This document shows positions 25,659 to 33,539 of a stretch of 50,917 nucleotides of DNA, one piece after another (position 1 is the stretch's first letter; each line of letters opens with the position of its first letter). The stretch comes from Oscillospiraceae bacterium (lineage in GTDB: Bacteria > Bacillota > Clostridia > Oscillospirales > Oscillospiraceae): positions 1 through 50,917 of the forward strand of contig JAFPWN010000014.1 of the NCBI GenBank assembly GCA_017412765.1, read 5' to 3'. The notes beneath the pieces were generated by a model. That model was not told the origin of the DNA. It searched no databases and worked only from the letters and a program-made list of their open reading frames with translations. Made by a program: the position numbers and the translations under genes.

Positions 25659-26491
25659 GCTCTGCCGCTCGACTCCTTTTTCTCGCGCCCGTCTTTCAGA
25701 AGCGCGCGCATCTCATCCCAGTTTTCGCTCTCAAGCGCGTCAAGGTACTCGTTCAAGTGTGCGATAAGCTCCTTGAGCTCGAGAGTCAGATAGTCCCTGT
25801 TGTCGCGGAAAAGCTCTGTCCAGAGGTTTTCGTCGAGCCTTGCGACCCTCGTGAGATCGCGGAACGAGCCGGCGGAGAAGCCGGAGTGAACCTGCGCGGA
25901 GGGGCTTTTTATATAAGCGCTCGAGGCGATGTGCGCGAGCTGAGAGGTGTAGGCGATGACCTTGTCGTGCTCCTCCGGCGTGGCGATGGTGACCCTGCCG
26001 AAGCCGAGGGAGAGGAAAAATATGCGCAGATCGTCAACGATGGCAATGTCCGTTCCGGTGCGCGGGGTGAGTATCATCGAGGCGCCGCGGTAGAGATTTT
26101 CGTCGCTGTTCGGGAAGCCCGCGACTTCTTTTCCCGCCATCGGATGACCGCCGACGTAGGTAAAGCCGTACTTGTCGGCGGCGGCGCTGAGCTTTTCGAC
26201 TATAACGCGCTTCACGCCGACGGCGTCAACGAGAACGCAGGAGCTTTTAAGATATTTGCCATAGCTCTCGACCCATGCGACTGTCGCCTGCGGAGGCAGG
26301 GCGACGATAACTATATCGCACTCGGGGAGATTGTATTCATTCAGCTCAGCCTCGATAGCGCCGCAGAGGAGCGCCTCCTCGAGAGTGTCCTTGTTGCGGT
26401 TGAAGCCGAGAACGCGGTGGGGCGTTTTCTTCGCCGCGGCGAGAGCAAAGGAGCCGCCGATAAGTCCGAGACCCGCTACTCCGACCGTCAT
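25655..26491 (-). CDS. tyrA: Prephenate dehydrogenase
   Basis: Oxidatively decarboxylates prephenate to 4-hydroxyphenylpyruvate, the tyrosine branch. The NAD(P) motif VGVAGLGLIGGSFALAAAK opens the protein. The catalytic His lies in VGGHPMAGKEVAG (near residue 135), and the helical C-terminal dimerisation domain covers about 165-275. The length of 278 aa shows a monofunctional enzyme with neither chorismate mutase nor ACT domain, so feedback by tyrosine, if present, is likely to act elsewhere in the operon. It overlaps aroF by 4 bases. Confidence 0.92.
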   Translation of the reverse strand: MTVGVAGLGLIGGSFALAAAKKTPHRVLGFNRNKDTLEEALLCGAIEAELNEYNLPECDIVIVALPPQATVAWVESYGKYLKSSCVLVDAVGVKRVIVEKLSAAADKYGFTYVGGHPMAGKEVAGFPNSDENLYRGASMILTPRTGTDIAIVDDLRIFFLSLGFGRVTIATPEEHDKVIAYTSQLAHIASSAYIKSPSAQVHSGFSAGSFRDLTRVARLDENLWTELFRDNRDYLTLELKELIAHLNEYLDALESENWDEMRALLKDGREKKESSGRA

Positions 26492-27507
26492 AGCACTTCC
26501 TCCATCGAGCCCATAACGTCGTGGATGGCATAGAGCTTTTTCGCAAGACGGCCGAAAACGTCGGGCTTAAGGCTCTGCGGGCCGTCGGAGAGCGCGTGCT
26601 CCGGGTCGCAGTGAACTTCGATGATAAGTCCGTCCGCTCCGGCGGCTACAGCGGCGCAGGAGAGGGAGGGGACGAGCGCGTACTTGCCCGCGGCATGGCT
26701 CGGGTCAATGATGATCGGCAGGTGACTGAGCTGCTTCATCGAGGGAACGAGCGCGATGTCGAGCGTGTTGCGTGTGTAGGTCTCGAAGGTGCGGATACCG
26801 CGCTCGCAGAGTATGACTTTTTCGTTGCCGCCCGCCATAATGTACTCCGCGCTCATAAGAAATTCCTGATAGGAGTTTGCAAGTCCGCGCTTTAAGAGAA
26901 TGGGCTTGTCCGTCCTGCCGAGGACCTTGAGAAGCTCGAAGTTCTGCATATTTCTCGCGCCGACCTGAATGACGTCTACGTTCTCAAAGCAGTCGAGCTG
27001 GCTCGCGTCCATGATCTCCGTAACGATGGGAAGTCCCGTTTCCTTCTTCGCAAGCTCAAGCAGGCGAATGCCCTCCTCGCGAAGACCCTGGAAGGAGTAG
27101 GGCGAGGTACGCGGCTTGAAGGCTCCGCCGCGAAGCATCGTCGCGCCCGCGGCCTTTACGGCTCTCGCCGCCGAGAGGATCTGCTCCTCGCTCTCAACAG
27201 CGCAGGGACCTGCCATAAGCGTCAGATTTCCGCCGCCGATCTGCGTATTGCCGACCTTGATGACGGTATCCTCGGGGTGGAACTTGCGGTTGCACTTCTT
27301 ATACGGCTCCTGAATTCGCTTCACGTCCTCGACGATGTCGAGCGCGTTCAGAAGGTTTATGTCGATAGTTGTGGTGTCTCCGACAAGACCGAGGATCGTG
27401 CTCTCCACACCGGTGGACTCGTGAATGTCGATGTTCTTCGAGCGAAGCCAGCGCTTTAAGTTGTCGAGCTGGTTCTGGTCGGGATTTTTCTTGAGAATGA
27501 CTATCAT
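26488..27507 (-). CDS. aroF: DAHP synthase, type I beta with N-terminal ferredoxin-like regulatory domain
   Basis: First committed step of the shikimate pathway: erythrose 4-phosphate plus PEP gives DAHP. Residues 1-70 form the ferredoxin-like regulatory domain seen in Thermotoga-type enzymes (LKRWLRSKNIDIHESTGVES), known in that family for feedback control by Tyr/Phe. The barrel follows: LMAGPCAVES near 94, GGAFKPRTSPYSFQG near 124, IQVGARNMQN near 180, ILLKRG near 204 and DPSHAAGK near 274. It is the first enzyme gene of the operon, preceded by a leader peptide and an attenuator that end just before its GGAGG site. Confidence 0.94.
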   Translation of the reverse strand: MIVILKKNPDQNQLDNLKRWLRSKNIDIHESTGVESTILGLVGDTTTIDINLLNALDIVEDVKRIQEPYKKCNRKFHPEDTVIKVGNTQIGGGNLTLMAGPCAVESEEQILSAARAVKAAGATMLRGGAFKPRTSPYSFQGLREEGIRLLELAKKETGLPIVTEIMDASQLDCFENVDVIQVGARNMQNFELLKVLGRTDKPILLKRGLANSYQEFLMSAEYIMAGGNEKVILCERGIRTFETYTRNTLDIALVPSMKQLSHLPIIIDPSHAAGKYALVPSLSCAAVAAGADGLIIEVHCDPEHALSDGPQSLKPDVFGRLAKKLYAIHDVMGSMEEVL

Positions 27508-27522
27508 ATTGGTTTCCTCCGC

Positions 27523-27558
27523 AAAAAAGTAACCCCACCGCGTCCGGCGATGGGGTTT
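27523..27558 (-). terminator. Attenuator hairpin of the aromatic operon
   Basis: On the minus strand AACCCCA ... TGGGGTT with a GC-rich centre (TCGCCGGACGCGG) is followed by ACTTTTTT. It lies between the leader-peptide stop and the aroF ribosome binding site. An intrinsic terminator in this place fits transcription attenuation. Confidence 0.8.
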
Positions 27559-27589
27559 TAAGGCTCAAAAATATGCCGATATACCCGAA

Positions 27590-27676
27590 TTATGCCAAAC
27601 GCGAATCGACCTTACCGAAAAAATAGGTAAAGCTGAAATAATAATAACCGTATTCACGATTGGCAAAACTCTTCAT
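27590..27676 (-). CDS. Tyr/Phe-rich leader peptide of the aromatic operon
   Basis: A 28-codon open frame starting ATG (27676) with AAAGGAGACC upstream. It encodes MKSFANRE, then YGYYYFSFTYFF, then GKVDSRLA and a stop: five Tyr and five Phe, nine of them within a run of twelve residues. This is the hallmark of a ribosome-stalling attenuator peptide. When charged tRNA-Tyr or tRNA-Phe is scarce the ribosome should stall here and prevent formation of the terminator hairpin downstream. It is too short for usual gene callers. The mechanism is inferred by analogy with leaders such as pheL. Confidence 0.88.
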   Translation of the reverse strand: MKSFANREYGYYYFSFTYFFGKVDSRLA

Positions 27677-27704
27677 AATCGGTCTCCTTTAAATAACTAA
27701 CCTT

Positions 27705-27733
27705 AGTTTAACACTTTATTTGCTAAAAGTAAA
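27705..27733 (-). promoter_or_regulatory. Promoter of the aromatic operon
   Basis: On the minus strand TTTACT (27728-27733), 17 bp, TAAACT (27705-27710). It lies about 29 bases ahead of the leader-peptide start codon. Confidence 0.6.
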
Positions 27734-27745
27734 GAGGAAATATCT

Positions 27746-28957
27746 TTATTTCAGCAATTTTCTGATCCTCTCGACCGCCTCGACAGTCGCGTCGCGGCCG
27801 CCAAAGGCGGTAAGACGGATATATCCCTCGCCGCTGGGGCCGAAGCCCGCGCCGGGAGTTGTGACTACGCAGGCGTCGTAGAGGAGCTTGTCGAAGAACT
27901 CCCAGCTGCCGAAGCCTTCAGGCGTGCGGAACCAGATGTACGGCGCGTTTACGCCGCCGTAGACGGTGAGACCCGCGTCCCTCAGCCCCTCGGAGATGAT
28001 GCGCGCGTTTTCATGGTAGAAGTCGATGGTGGACTGTATCTGAGCCTTGCCCTCGGGCGTGAAGCACGCCTCGGCGGCGCGCTGAATGACGTAGGCTACG
28101 CCGTTGAACTTCGTGCCCATTCTGCGGTTCCAAAGCGCGTTGAGGCTCGCGCCGCCGCGCTCGAGCGCCTTCGGAATGACGGTGTAGGCACAGCGGTTGC
28201 CGGTGAAGCCGGCGGTTTTAGAAAAGCTGCGGAACTCGATGGCGCAGGTTTTGGCACCCTCGATTTCAAAGATGGAGTGAGGCTTGTCAGGCTCCTGAAT
28301 GTAAGCTTCGTAGGCTGAGTCATAGAGAATGACGGAGCCGTGAGCGTTCGCGTAATCGACCCAGGTCTTCAGCTGAGCCTTGGTCGCCGCGGTGCCGGTG
28401 GGGTTGTTCGGCGAGCAGATGTAGATTATATCGGGAACTCTCTCGGGGAGAGCGGGGAAGAAATCGTTTTCAGCGGTGCAGGGGAGGTAGACGAGGTTAT
28501 CCCATCTGCCGTCAACGTAGTTTCCGGCTCTGCCCGCCATGGCGTTCGTATCGACGTAGACGGGGTAGACGGGGTCGCATACTGCGACTACGTTGTCAAC
28601 GGAGAAAATATCGCCTATGTTGCCGCAGTCGGATTTCGCGCCGTCGGATACGAAGATCTCATCGTCGGCAATATCCACGCCGCGCGACTTGTAATCGGCG
28701 GCGATAGCGAAGCGGAGCCAGTCGTAGGCGCCGTTCTTCTCCTCACAGTAACCGCGGAAGCCCTCCTTTGTACCCATCTCGGCGCTCGCCTTTTTCATTG
28801 CCTCGACTACTGCGGGCGCGAGAGGCTGCGTGACGTCGCCGATGCCGAGGCGGATAAGCGGCATTTTCGGGCTTGCGTATGCTCTTACGCGGCGGCCGAT
28901 CTCCGGAAAGAGGTATCCGCCGGGGAGCTTTAAGAAATTATCGTTGATTTTAAGCAT
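27746..28957 (-). CDS. dapL: LL-diaminopimelate aminotransferase
   Basis: A PLP enzyme that makes LL-diaminopimelate directly from tetrahydrodipicolinate and glutamate for lysine and cell-wall synthesis. It is a fold-type I aminotransferase of 403 aa with the DapL opening [17 protein letters not shown], the loop [24 protein letters not shown], and the Schiff-base Lys in [12 protein letters not shown] near residue 241. Using DapL rather than the succinylase or acetylase route is common in Clostridia. It has its own promoter and stands apart from the aromatic operon despite the same direction. Confidence 0.94.
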   Translation of the reverse strand: MLKINDNFLKLPGGYLFPEIGRRVRAYASPKMPLIRLGIGDVTQPLAPAVVEAMKKASAEMGTKEGFRGYCEEKNGAYDWLRFAIAADYKSRGVDIADDEIFVSDGAKSDCGNIGDIFSVDNVVAVCDPVYPVYVDTNAMAGRAGNYVDGRWDNLVYLPCTAENDFFPALPERVPDIIYICSPNNPTGTAATKAQLKTWVDYANAHGSVILYDSAYEAYIQEPDKPHSIFEIEGAKTCAIEFRSFSKTAGFTGNRCAYTVIPKALERGGASLNALWNRRMGTKFNGVAYVIQRAAEACFTPEGKAQIQSTIDFYHENARIISEGLRDAGLTVYGGVNAPYIWFRTPEGFGSWEFFDKLLYDACVVTTPGAGFGPSGEGYIRLTAFGGRDATVEAVERIRKLLK

Positions 28958-28987
28958 ATTTTTTCCTCCTCATAAGGGTCTTATCAG

Positions 28988-29016
28988 ATTATAAAGCCTT
29001 AAATTTCCATTGTCAA
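28988..29016 (-). promoter_or_regulatory. Sigma-A promoter of dapL
   Basis: On the minus strand TTGACA (29011-29016), 17 bp, TATAAT (28988-28993): both boxes match the consensus at every position. Confidence 0.85.
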
Positions 29017-29021
29017 GGGCG

Positions 29022-29051
29022 GTATTATAGCGCGTGAAAGCGGCAATAATT
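29022..29051 (+). promoter_or_regulatory. Candidate forespore (sigma-F/sigma-G) promoter of sigG
   Basis: GTATT (29022-29026), a 15-bp spacer and GGCAATAATT (29042-29051) fit the sigma-F/G consensus GYATA-N15-GGNNANAHTR at all but one position in each box. It lies 17 bases before the sigG start, where a forespore promoter is expected. The predicted transcript start leaves a very short leader. Confidence 0.6.
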
Positions 29052-29068
29052 TCATCGGTGATGAAGTT

Positions 29069-29833
29069 TTGGCAAGAGTTGAAATATGCGGCGTCAGCAC
29101 CTCGCGTCTGCCGCGGCTCACGCAGGAGGAGAACGAGGCGCTCTTAAAGCGCGTTCGCGCGGGTGACGAGCGGGCGCGGGAGGAGATAGTAGAGGGTAAT
29201 CTGCGGCTCGTTTTATCCGTAATTCAGCGCTTTAGCGGGCGCGACGACGCGGACGATCTCTTTCAGGTCGGCTGTATCGGGCTTATGAAGGCGATAGAAA
29301 ACTTCGACTTCGGCTTCGGGGTGATGTTCTCGACCTACGCCGTGCCGCTCATATCGGGCGAGGTGCGGCGCTTCCTGCGCGACAGCGCTCCTATAAGGGT
29401 TTCGCGCTCTCTGAGGGACACCGCGTACAAGGTGCTTCAGGCGAGGGAGCGGCTGACGAGCGAATCAGGGCGGGAACCGACTGTCGAGGAGATAGCGAAA
29501 GAGATCGGAATGCGCCGCGAGGACGTAGTAATCGCGCTCGACGCGGCGCAGGAGCCGGTGAGCCTAAACGAGCCGGTCTATTCCGACGACCGCGAGGAGA
29601 AGAGCGCTATCGACTCGGTGCGCGACGAGCGGCAGACAGACGAGGCGTGGCTCAATGAGATCGCCCTCGCGGACGCGGTAAGAGAGCTCGGCGAGCGCGA
29701 GAAGCGAATACTGAATCTCCGCTTTTTCGACGGGAAAACGCAGACCGAGGTCGCAAAAATCGTCGGTATAAGTCAGGCGCAGGTCTCGAGACTCGAGAAA
29801 AACGCCGTCGAGCGGATAAAAATGAGCTTGTAA
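29069..29833 (+). CDS. sigG: RNA polymerase sporulation sigma factor SigG
   Basis: The late forespore sigma factor. The opening VEICGVSTSRLPRLTQEE is the SigG-specific N-terminus (the region bound by the Gin/CsfB and SpoIIAB-type anti-sigmas). Region 2 has NLRLVLSVIQRF and DDLFQVGCIGLMKAIENFD, region 3 REPTVEEIAKEIGM, and region 4 the helix-turn-helix TQTEVAKIVGISQAQVSRLE. The length of 254 aa is normal. The start is TTG at 29069, with GGTGAT 6 bases upstream. It stands alone here; in many relatives spoIIGA and sigE lie next to it. Its presence argues for an endospore former. Confidence 0.95.
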   Translation: MARVEICGVSTSRLPRLTQEENEALLKRVRAGDERAREEIVEGNLRLVLSVIQRFSGRDDADDLFQVGCIGLMKAIENFDFGFGVMFSTYAVPLISGEVRRFLRDSAPIRVSRSLRDTAYKVLQARERLTSESGREPTVEEIAKEIGMRREDVVIALDAAQEPVSLNEPVYSDDREEKSAIDSVRDERQTDEAWLNEIALADAVRELGEREKRILNLRFFDGKTQTEVAKIVGISQAQVSRLEKNAVERIKMSL

Positions 29834-29834
29834 T

Positions 29835-29879
29835 AAAATTCAGAGGACGCGCGATTAACGGCACGTCCTCTGAATTTTA
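29835..29879. terminator. Bidirectional terminator after sigG
   Basis: AAAATTCAGAGGACG and CGTCCTCTGAATTTT form a 15-bp perfect stem; the A/T ends give U-tracts on both strands. It is shared with the convergent VOC gene. Confidence 0.9.
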
Positions 29880-29890
29880 TTGTTAATTTT

Positions 29891-30268
29891 TCAGTCCTTT
29901 ATGTGCTGGCAGAGATCGAATGCGAATCCGGAGGGCGAAACTATCATAGCGGATCTGTTGGTCCTGGTATCGAGAGTTTCGTCGGTGCCCTTGACGTTCC
30001 TGAAGCCCTTCTCCGTAAGGAAAGCGAGAGCCTCGTCGAAGTTATCGACGTTCATGCGAATGAGGGTGATATCCTTAGGAACGGGAGCCTCTGAAACGTC
30101 TACGGAAAAGCCTTCGGCGTTCCTGAGAGTGACGTTTTTGATCTCGGTGCCGTTGTTTTCAACGGCGCTGAGGGAATGAGCGCGCTTGAAGCCGAGTGCT
30201 TCAAAGAGAGCGACGGCGGCGTCAGCGTCCTTGGTCACGACGAGGGGATTAAAGGAAGTTATTTTCAT
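29891..30268 (-). CDS. VOC (glyoxalase/bleomycin-resistance fold) protein
   Basis: A 125-aa protein with the beta-alpha-beta-beta-beta repeat of the vicinal oxygen chelate superfamily: ITSFNPLVVTKDADAAVALFEALGF opens repeat one (read ITSFNPLVVTKDADAA), and a DEALAFLTEKGF helix opens repeat two. The members do very different jobs (glyoxalase, dioxygenase, antibiotic binding), and no substrate can be assigned. It has its own promoter and is monocistronic. Confidence 0.8.
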   Translation of the reverse strand: MKITSFNPLVVTKDADAAVALFEALGFKRAHSLSAVENNGTEIKNVTLRNAEGFSVDVSEAPVPKDITLIRMNVDNFDEALAFLTEKGFRNVKGTDETLDTRTNRSAMIVSPSGFAFDLCQHIKD

Positions 30269-30320
30269 ATCGGTTCCTCCTGATTTTTTTTACCGGCTGA
30301 AGAAAGGAGCCGGGTATGTA

Positions 30321-30349
30321 ATTATAACATACGCAAATGAATCGGACAA
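30321..30349 (-). promoter_or_regulatory. Promoter of the VOC gene
   Basis: On the minus strand TTGTCC (30344-30349), 17 bp, TATAAT (30321-30326). Confidence 0.7.
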
Positions 30350-30404
30350 GCGTTTTTTGACGCAAAAACGAGAGCCGCCGTTTTGGAAAAATTGCAGGAA
30401 TAGC

Positions 30405-30433
30405 TTGTAATCGCTGATTTAAAGTGATAAAAT
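30405..30433 (+). promoter_or_regulatory. Promoter of ilvE
   Basis: TTGTAA (30405-30410), 17 bp, TAAAAT (30428-30433), with AAAGGAGA before the start codon. The leader of about 35 nt is too short for a T-box. Confidence 0.65.
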
Positions 30434-30471
30434 GACTGTCAGGAATTTTTCGGTAAAGGAGATTTTTACCT

Positions 30472-31542
30472 ATGGATAAAGTAAGAGTAGAGCTGAACCC
30501 GAACCTCAAGCCGAAGCCGACAGTCGATCCGCTGCCCTTCGGCCAGTATTTCACCGACCATATGTTCATGATGAACTATGAGGAGGGAAAGGGCTGGTTT
30601 GATCCGCGTATCGTGCCGTACGGCCCCTTTACGCTCGATCCGAGCTGCATGGTTTTCCACTATGCGCAGGAGATTTTCGAGGGTCTCAAGGCATATCGCC
30701 GCGCCGACGGCTCGATCTGGCTTTTCAGACCGGAGGAGAATTTCAAGCGCATGAACAACTCCGCCAGGAGAATGTGCATACCGGAGATCGACGTCGATTT
30801 CTGCGTTGCCGCGTTAAAGCAGCTCGTTGAGCTTGAGCGCGACTGGGTACCGACGCAGGAGGCGGCAAGTCTCTACATCCGTCCGTTCATAATCGCCACC
30901 GATTACGCCGTCGGAGTTCACGCCTCCAAGACTTATATATTCTGCATTATCCTCTCTCCGAGCGGAAACTACTACCCCGAGGGTCTGAACCCCGTCAAAA
31001 TTGCGATCGAGGACGAGGACGTGCGCGCGGTGCGCGGCGGCACCGGCTTTACAAAGTGCGGAGGCAACTATGCCGGCTCGATCCGCGCGAGCGAGAGAGC
31101 CGCGGAGCGCGGTTACAGCCAGGTGCTGTGGCTTGACGGCGTTCACCGCAAGTACATCGAGGAGGTCGGCTCCATGAACATCATGTTCAAAATCGACGGC
31201 AAGGTCGTCACCCCGATGCTGCAGGGAAGCGTGCTCCCGGGCATTACGCGCAAGAGCATCTTAGAGGTTTGCCGCGACTGGGGCTATGAGGTCGAGGAGC
31301 GCCTCATAAGCGTTGACGAGGTTATCGAGACCGCGAAGGACGGCAGAATGCAGGAGATGTGGGGCACCGGCACAGCGGCCGTGGTTTCTCCCGTCGGTCA
31401 GATCGAATTCGAGGGCGAGAGCCTCAAAATCGGCGGCGGCGGAATCGGCGAGCTGACGCAGAAGCTCTACGACGAGCTGACCGGCATACAGTGGGGTACA
31501 AAACCCGACAATCGCGGCTGGACTCAGAAGGTCTGCGACTAA
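30472..31542 (+). CDS. ilvE: Branched-chain amino acid aminotransferase
   Basis: A PLP fold-type IV enzyme that interconverts Leu, Ile and Val with their 2-oxo acids using glutamate/2-oxoglutarate. It has FHYAQEIFEGLKAYR near residue 63, the Schiff-base Lys in GGNYAGS-preceding TGFTKCGGNYA (near 190), and EVGSMNIMFKIDG with the conserved Glu near 227. The protein is 356 aa, the length of the mitochondrial/Firmicutes-type branch (class II BCAT) rather than the E. coli type. It is monocistronic with its own promoter and terminator. Confidence 0.93.
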   Translation: MDKVRVELNPNLKPKPTVDPLPFGQYFTDHMFMMNYEEGKGWFDPRIVPYGPFTLDPSCMVFHYAQEIFEGLKAYRRADGSIWLFRPEENFKRMNNSARRMCIPEIDVDFCVAALKQLVELERDWVPTQEAASLYIRPFIIATDYAVGVHASKTYIFCIILSPSGNYYPEGLNPVKIAIEDEDVRAVRGGTGFTKCGGNYAGSIRASERAAERGYSQVLWLDGVHRKYIEEVGSMNIMFKIDGKVVTPMLQGSVLPGITRKSILEVCRDWGYEVEERLISVDEVIETAKDGRMQEMWGTGTAAVVSPVGQIEFEGESLKIGGGGIGELTQKLYDELTGIQWGTKPDNRGWTQKVCD

Positions 31543-31546
31543 CATA

Positions 31547-31573
31547 AGGGCGGGCGCTTTGCCCGCCTTTTTT
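31547..31573 (+). terminator. Terminator of ilvE
   Basis: Arms GGCGGGC and GCCCGCC around GCTTT, followed by TTTTTT. It ends directly before the LytTR repeats. Confidence 0.85.
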
Positions 31574-31574
31574 G

Positions 31575-31641
31575 CCGTCTGTCGCCCCAAGCTTACCGTC
31601 TGTCCCGAGAATATTTACACGCCTGATTTTTTATGTATAAT
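31575..31641 (+). promoter_or_regulatory. LytTR-type direct-repeat operator and promoter
   Basis: CCGTCTGTC occurs at 31575-31583 and again at 31596-31604, spaced 21 bp start to start, the two-turn spacing that LytTR dimers recognise. Ten bases further on are TTTACA (31614-31619), 16 bp and TATAAT (31636-31641). Position and spacing fit activation or autoregulation by the gene that follows. Confidence 0.7.
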
Positions 31642-31662
31642 GCAGTCGAGGGGAGGGAGAAA

Positions 31663-32097
31663 ATGAAGGTCGAGTATGTAGAGATCCCCGAGCTTAAAGA
31701 GCCGGAAATAACGATCCGCGCGTCTGAGCTGACGCCGGAAATATCGAAGCTCATCGCCTCACTCACGGCGGACGAGCCGATCCGCGGCTGGCGCGGCGAC
31801 GAGATGGAGATAATTCCGCTTGCCGATATTCTGCGCTTTTACACCGACGGCAAGGGCGTTTCGCTTGAGACCGCAAGCGGAGCCTACTCCGTCCGCGAGC
31901 GTATCTACGAGCTTGAGGAGAAGCTTCCGAAGCGCGAATTCGTGCGCATTTCGAACTCTGAGATCGTGAACATCCGGCACATAACGGCGATCGACCTCTC
32001 ATTTACCGGGACGATACGCCTCACGCTCACCGGAGGGCGGCTCGTTTTCTCCTCGCGCAGGTACATAAAAAAGCTTAAGGAGGCGGTTGGAGTATGA
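31663..32097 (+). CDS. LytTR family DNA-binding regulator
   Basis: A 144-aa protein made of a short N-terminal region and a LytTR DNA-binding domain (about residues 45-142): ILRFYTDGKGVSLETASGAYSVRERIYELEEKLP, cited here by its start, then FVRISNSEIVNIRHI. It has no receiver domain, so it belongs to the stand-alone LytTR regulators paired with a membrane DUF3021 partner, and the next gene is exactly that. The ATG at 31663 follows GGGAGGGAG. A matching direct-repeat operator lies upstream. Confidence 0.88.
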   Translation: MKVEYVEIPELKEPEITIRASELTPEISKLIASLTADEPIRGWRGDEMEIIPLADILRFYTDGKGVSLETASGAYSVRERIYELEEKLPKREFVRISNSEIVNIRHITAIDLSFTGTIRLTLTGGRLVFSSRRYIKKLKEAVGV

Positions 32098-32897
32098 CGG
32101 AGGAAAAATATTCGCTCAGACAGCACATTATTCGCGGGGGCATCGGCGGCGCGCTTGGGCTGTTGATTCTGCCTCGCTACGGAGAGATGCTTAACAGCAT
32201 TATCATAGATGCGGGCGAGGGCGGAACGCCGGCTCTCATTATATCCTGCATATTATATTTTGTTATCGGCGCACTTGCCGGAATAGCTACCATGCCCTTT
32301 GCCGACACGGGCAAAGAGCTTGTAATTCGCTCTGTTATACACTACGCGCTGACATCACTCGCTTTTTCCGCACTCTGCCTTGTGAACGGCTGGAACCGCG
32401 GCAGATGGGATACGCTGTTTTTCTTCATAGGAGTTCTCGCGGTGTTCTATCTGACGATTTGGCTCGCGCGGTGGATAGCCTGGCTCGGCGAGATAAGCGA
32501 TATTCGGGAAAAGCTCGGCATTAAGCCAAAACGCTCGCCGCTCGGAATAGTCGAAGCGCTGCCTTACGCGGTGCTTGTGCTGCTTACCTCGTTTATAGTC
32601 AGCTGCGCGGGCTATGCGCTTGACCGCACCGGCTGGGTCGGGTCGATAATAACGGCGCTTATCATTCCTGCGGGCGTTTTCTGGGCGGGGGTAGTTCTCG
32701 GAAAGCACAACGGCTTCGCGCCGGCGTTTATCGTACTCGCTGAGCTCGCCGCAGCAGCAGGCTTCGGAATCACGATCTTCGCTCTGCATCTCAATCTCGG
32801 CTTCGGCTGGGGTGCGGCGATACCTGCGATAGCTGCACTTATAGGAAACCTCGCGGGTTTTGCGCTCGGAAAAATAAAGGAGAAGAGAGCTGAATAA
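32094..32897 (+). CDS. DUF3021-type membrane protein (LytTR partner)
   Basis: A 267-aa membrane protein. The N-terminal half (four helices, about residues 15-150) fits DUF3021, the membrane partner found next to stand-alone LytTR regulators. The second half adds four helices (about 160-260), so it is longer than the usual DUF3021 protein (about 140 aa). The C-terminus is basic (KIKEKRAE). It overlaps the LytTR gene by ATGA. In the related LytTR regulatory systems the membrane partner inhibits the regulator; whether this holds here is inference. Confidence 0.75.
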   Translation: MTEEKYSLRQHIIRGGIGGALGLLILPRYGEMLNSIIIDAGEGGTPALIISCILYFVIGALAGIATMPFADTGKELVIRSVIHYALTSLAFSALCLVNGWNRGRWDTLFFFIGVLAVFYLTIWLARWIAWLGEISDIREKLGIKPKRSPLGIVEALPYAVLVLLTSFIVSCAGYALDRTGWVGSIITALIIPAGVFWAGVVLGKHNGFAPAFIVLAELAAAAGFGITIFALHLNLGFGWGAAIPAIAALIGNLAGFALGKIKEKRAE

Positions 32898-32920
32898 ACG
32901 GCAAAAAGAATTTATACAAT

Positions 32921-32950
32921 GTAGGGGCGGGCTTTCACACCCGCCCGTTT
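32921..32950 (+). terminator. Terminator after the LytTR/DUF3021 pair
   Basis: GGGCGGGC and GCCCGCCC-like arms around TTTCACAC, with a poor T-tract (GTTTG). The rest of the gap to 33036 shows no clear gene. Confidence 0.6.
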
Positions 32951-33036
32951 GCGTTCGCAGCGATTTACTATTGAGCGGTTGCCAATAACGGCTCTTTTTT
33001 ATCGGCAAAAACTTATTGAAAAACGATAATTAATTC

Positions 33037-33065
33037 TTGACAATCAATTCTCTCCGTGCTATCAT
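33037..33065 (+). promoter_or_regulatory. Promoter of the DUF2975 gene
   Basis: TTGACA (33037-33042), 17 bp, TATCAT (33060-33065). Confidence 0.75.
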
Positions 33066-33089
33066 AGCGCCATGAAAGGGGAGAATGGC

Positions 33090-33530
33090 ATGAATTGGAA
33101 TAAGGATAAGAGCATAATTCTCACTCAGGCGTGTCTGATAGTTTTTGCAGTGTGCCTTCTTGCGCTCGACGTCGGTATGTACTGGGTCGCGCGATGGACT
33201 TCGGAGACGAGGGTGATACATTTCGCGCTGCTTATGGTCTCCGGCTACGGGATAAGCGTTTTCGCGTGGATAGTATTGTGGCGGCTCTGGAGGTTTATGG
33301 CGAACATCAAGCGCGGAGTGATATTTACGAAAGAAAACTATATGCACTGCTTTCACATAAGCTGGTGTATGGTCGGCGCGGCAATAATATGCTTCGTCTG
33401 CGGCTTGTTCTATTTTCCGTTTCTCGTTCTGTTTGCCGCGAGCGGCTTTGTGGCGATAATGATGAGAGTAGTCAAAAACGTGTTCCAGCAGGCGGTCGAG
33501 ATGCGCTCGGAGCTGGATCTGACTATCTGA
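33090..33530 (+). CDS. DUF2975 membrane protein
   Basis: A 146-aa protein with four membrane helices and the DUF2975 pattern (WRLWRFMANIKRGVIFTKENYMHCFHIS, here starting near residue 70). Function is unknown. The ATG at 33090 is preferred over that at 33072, which is only 6 bases after the -10 box; GGGGAG precedes 33090. It lies 9 bases upstream of an XRE gene; this pair (membrane DUF2975 plus small XRE regulator) is a recurrent unit in Bacillota. Confidence 0.8.
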   Translation: MNWNKDKSIILTQACLIVFAVCLLALDVGMYWVARWTSETRVIHFALLMVSGYGISVFAWIVLWRLWRFMANIKRGVIFTKENYMHCFHISWCMVGAAIICFVCGLFYFPFLVLFAASGFVAIMMRVVKNVFQQAVEMRSELDLTI

Positions 33531-33539
33531 GGCGGCGCG

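Noticed and set aside
29061-29090. ATG at 29061 as the sigG start
   Set aside because: It is out of frame with the SigG protein. The TTG at 29069 has a ribosome site and gives the family N-terminus.
30290-30471. T-box leader in front of ilvE
   Set aside because: The space between the promoter and the start codon is about 35 nt, and no T-box core or terminator is present.
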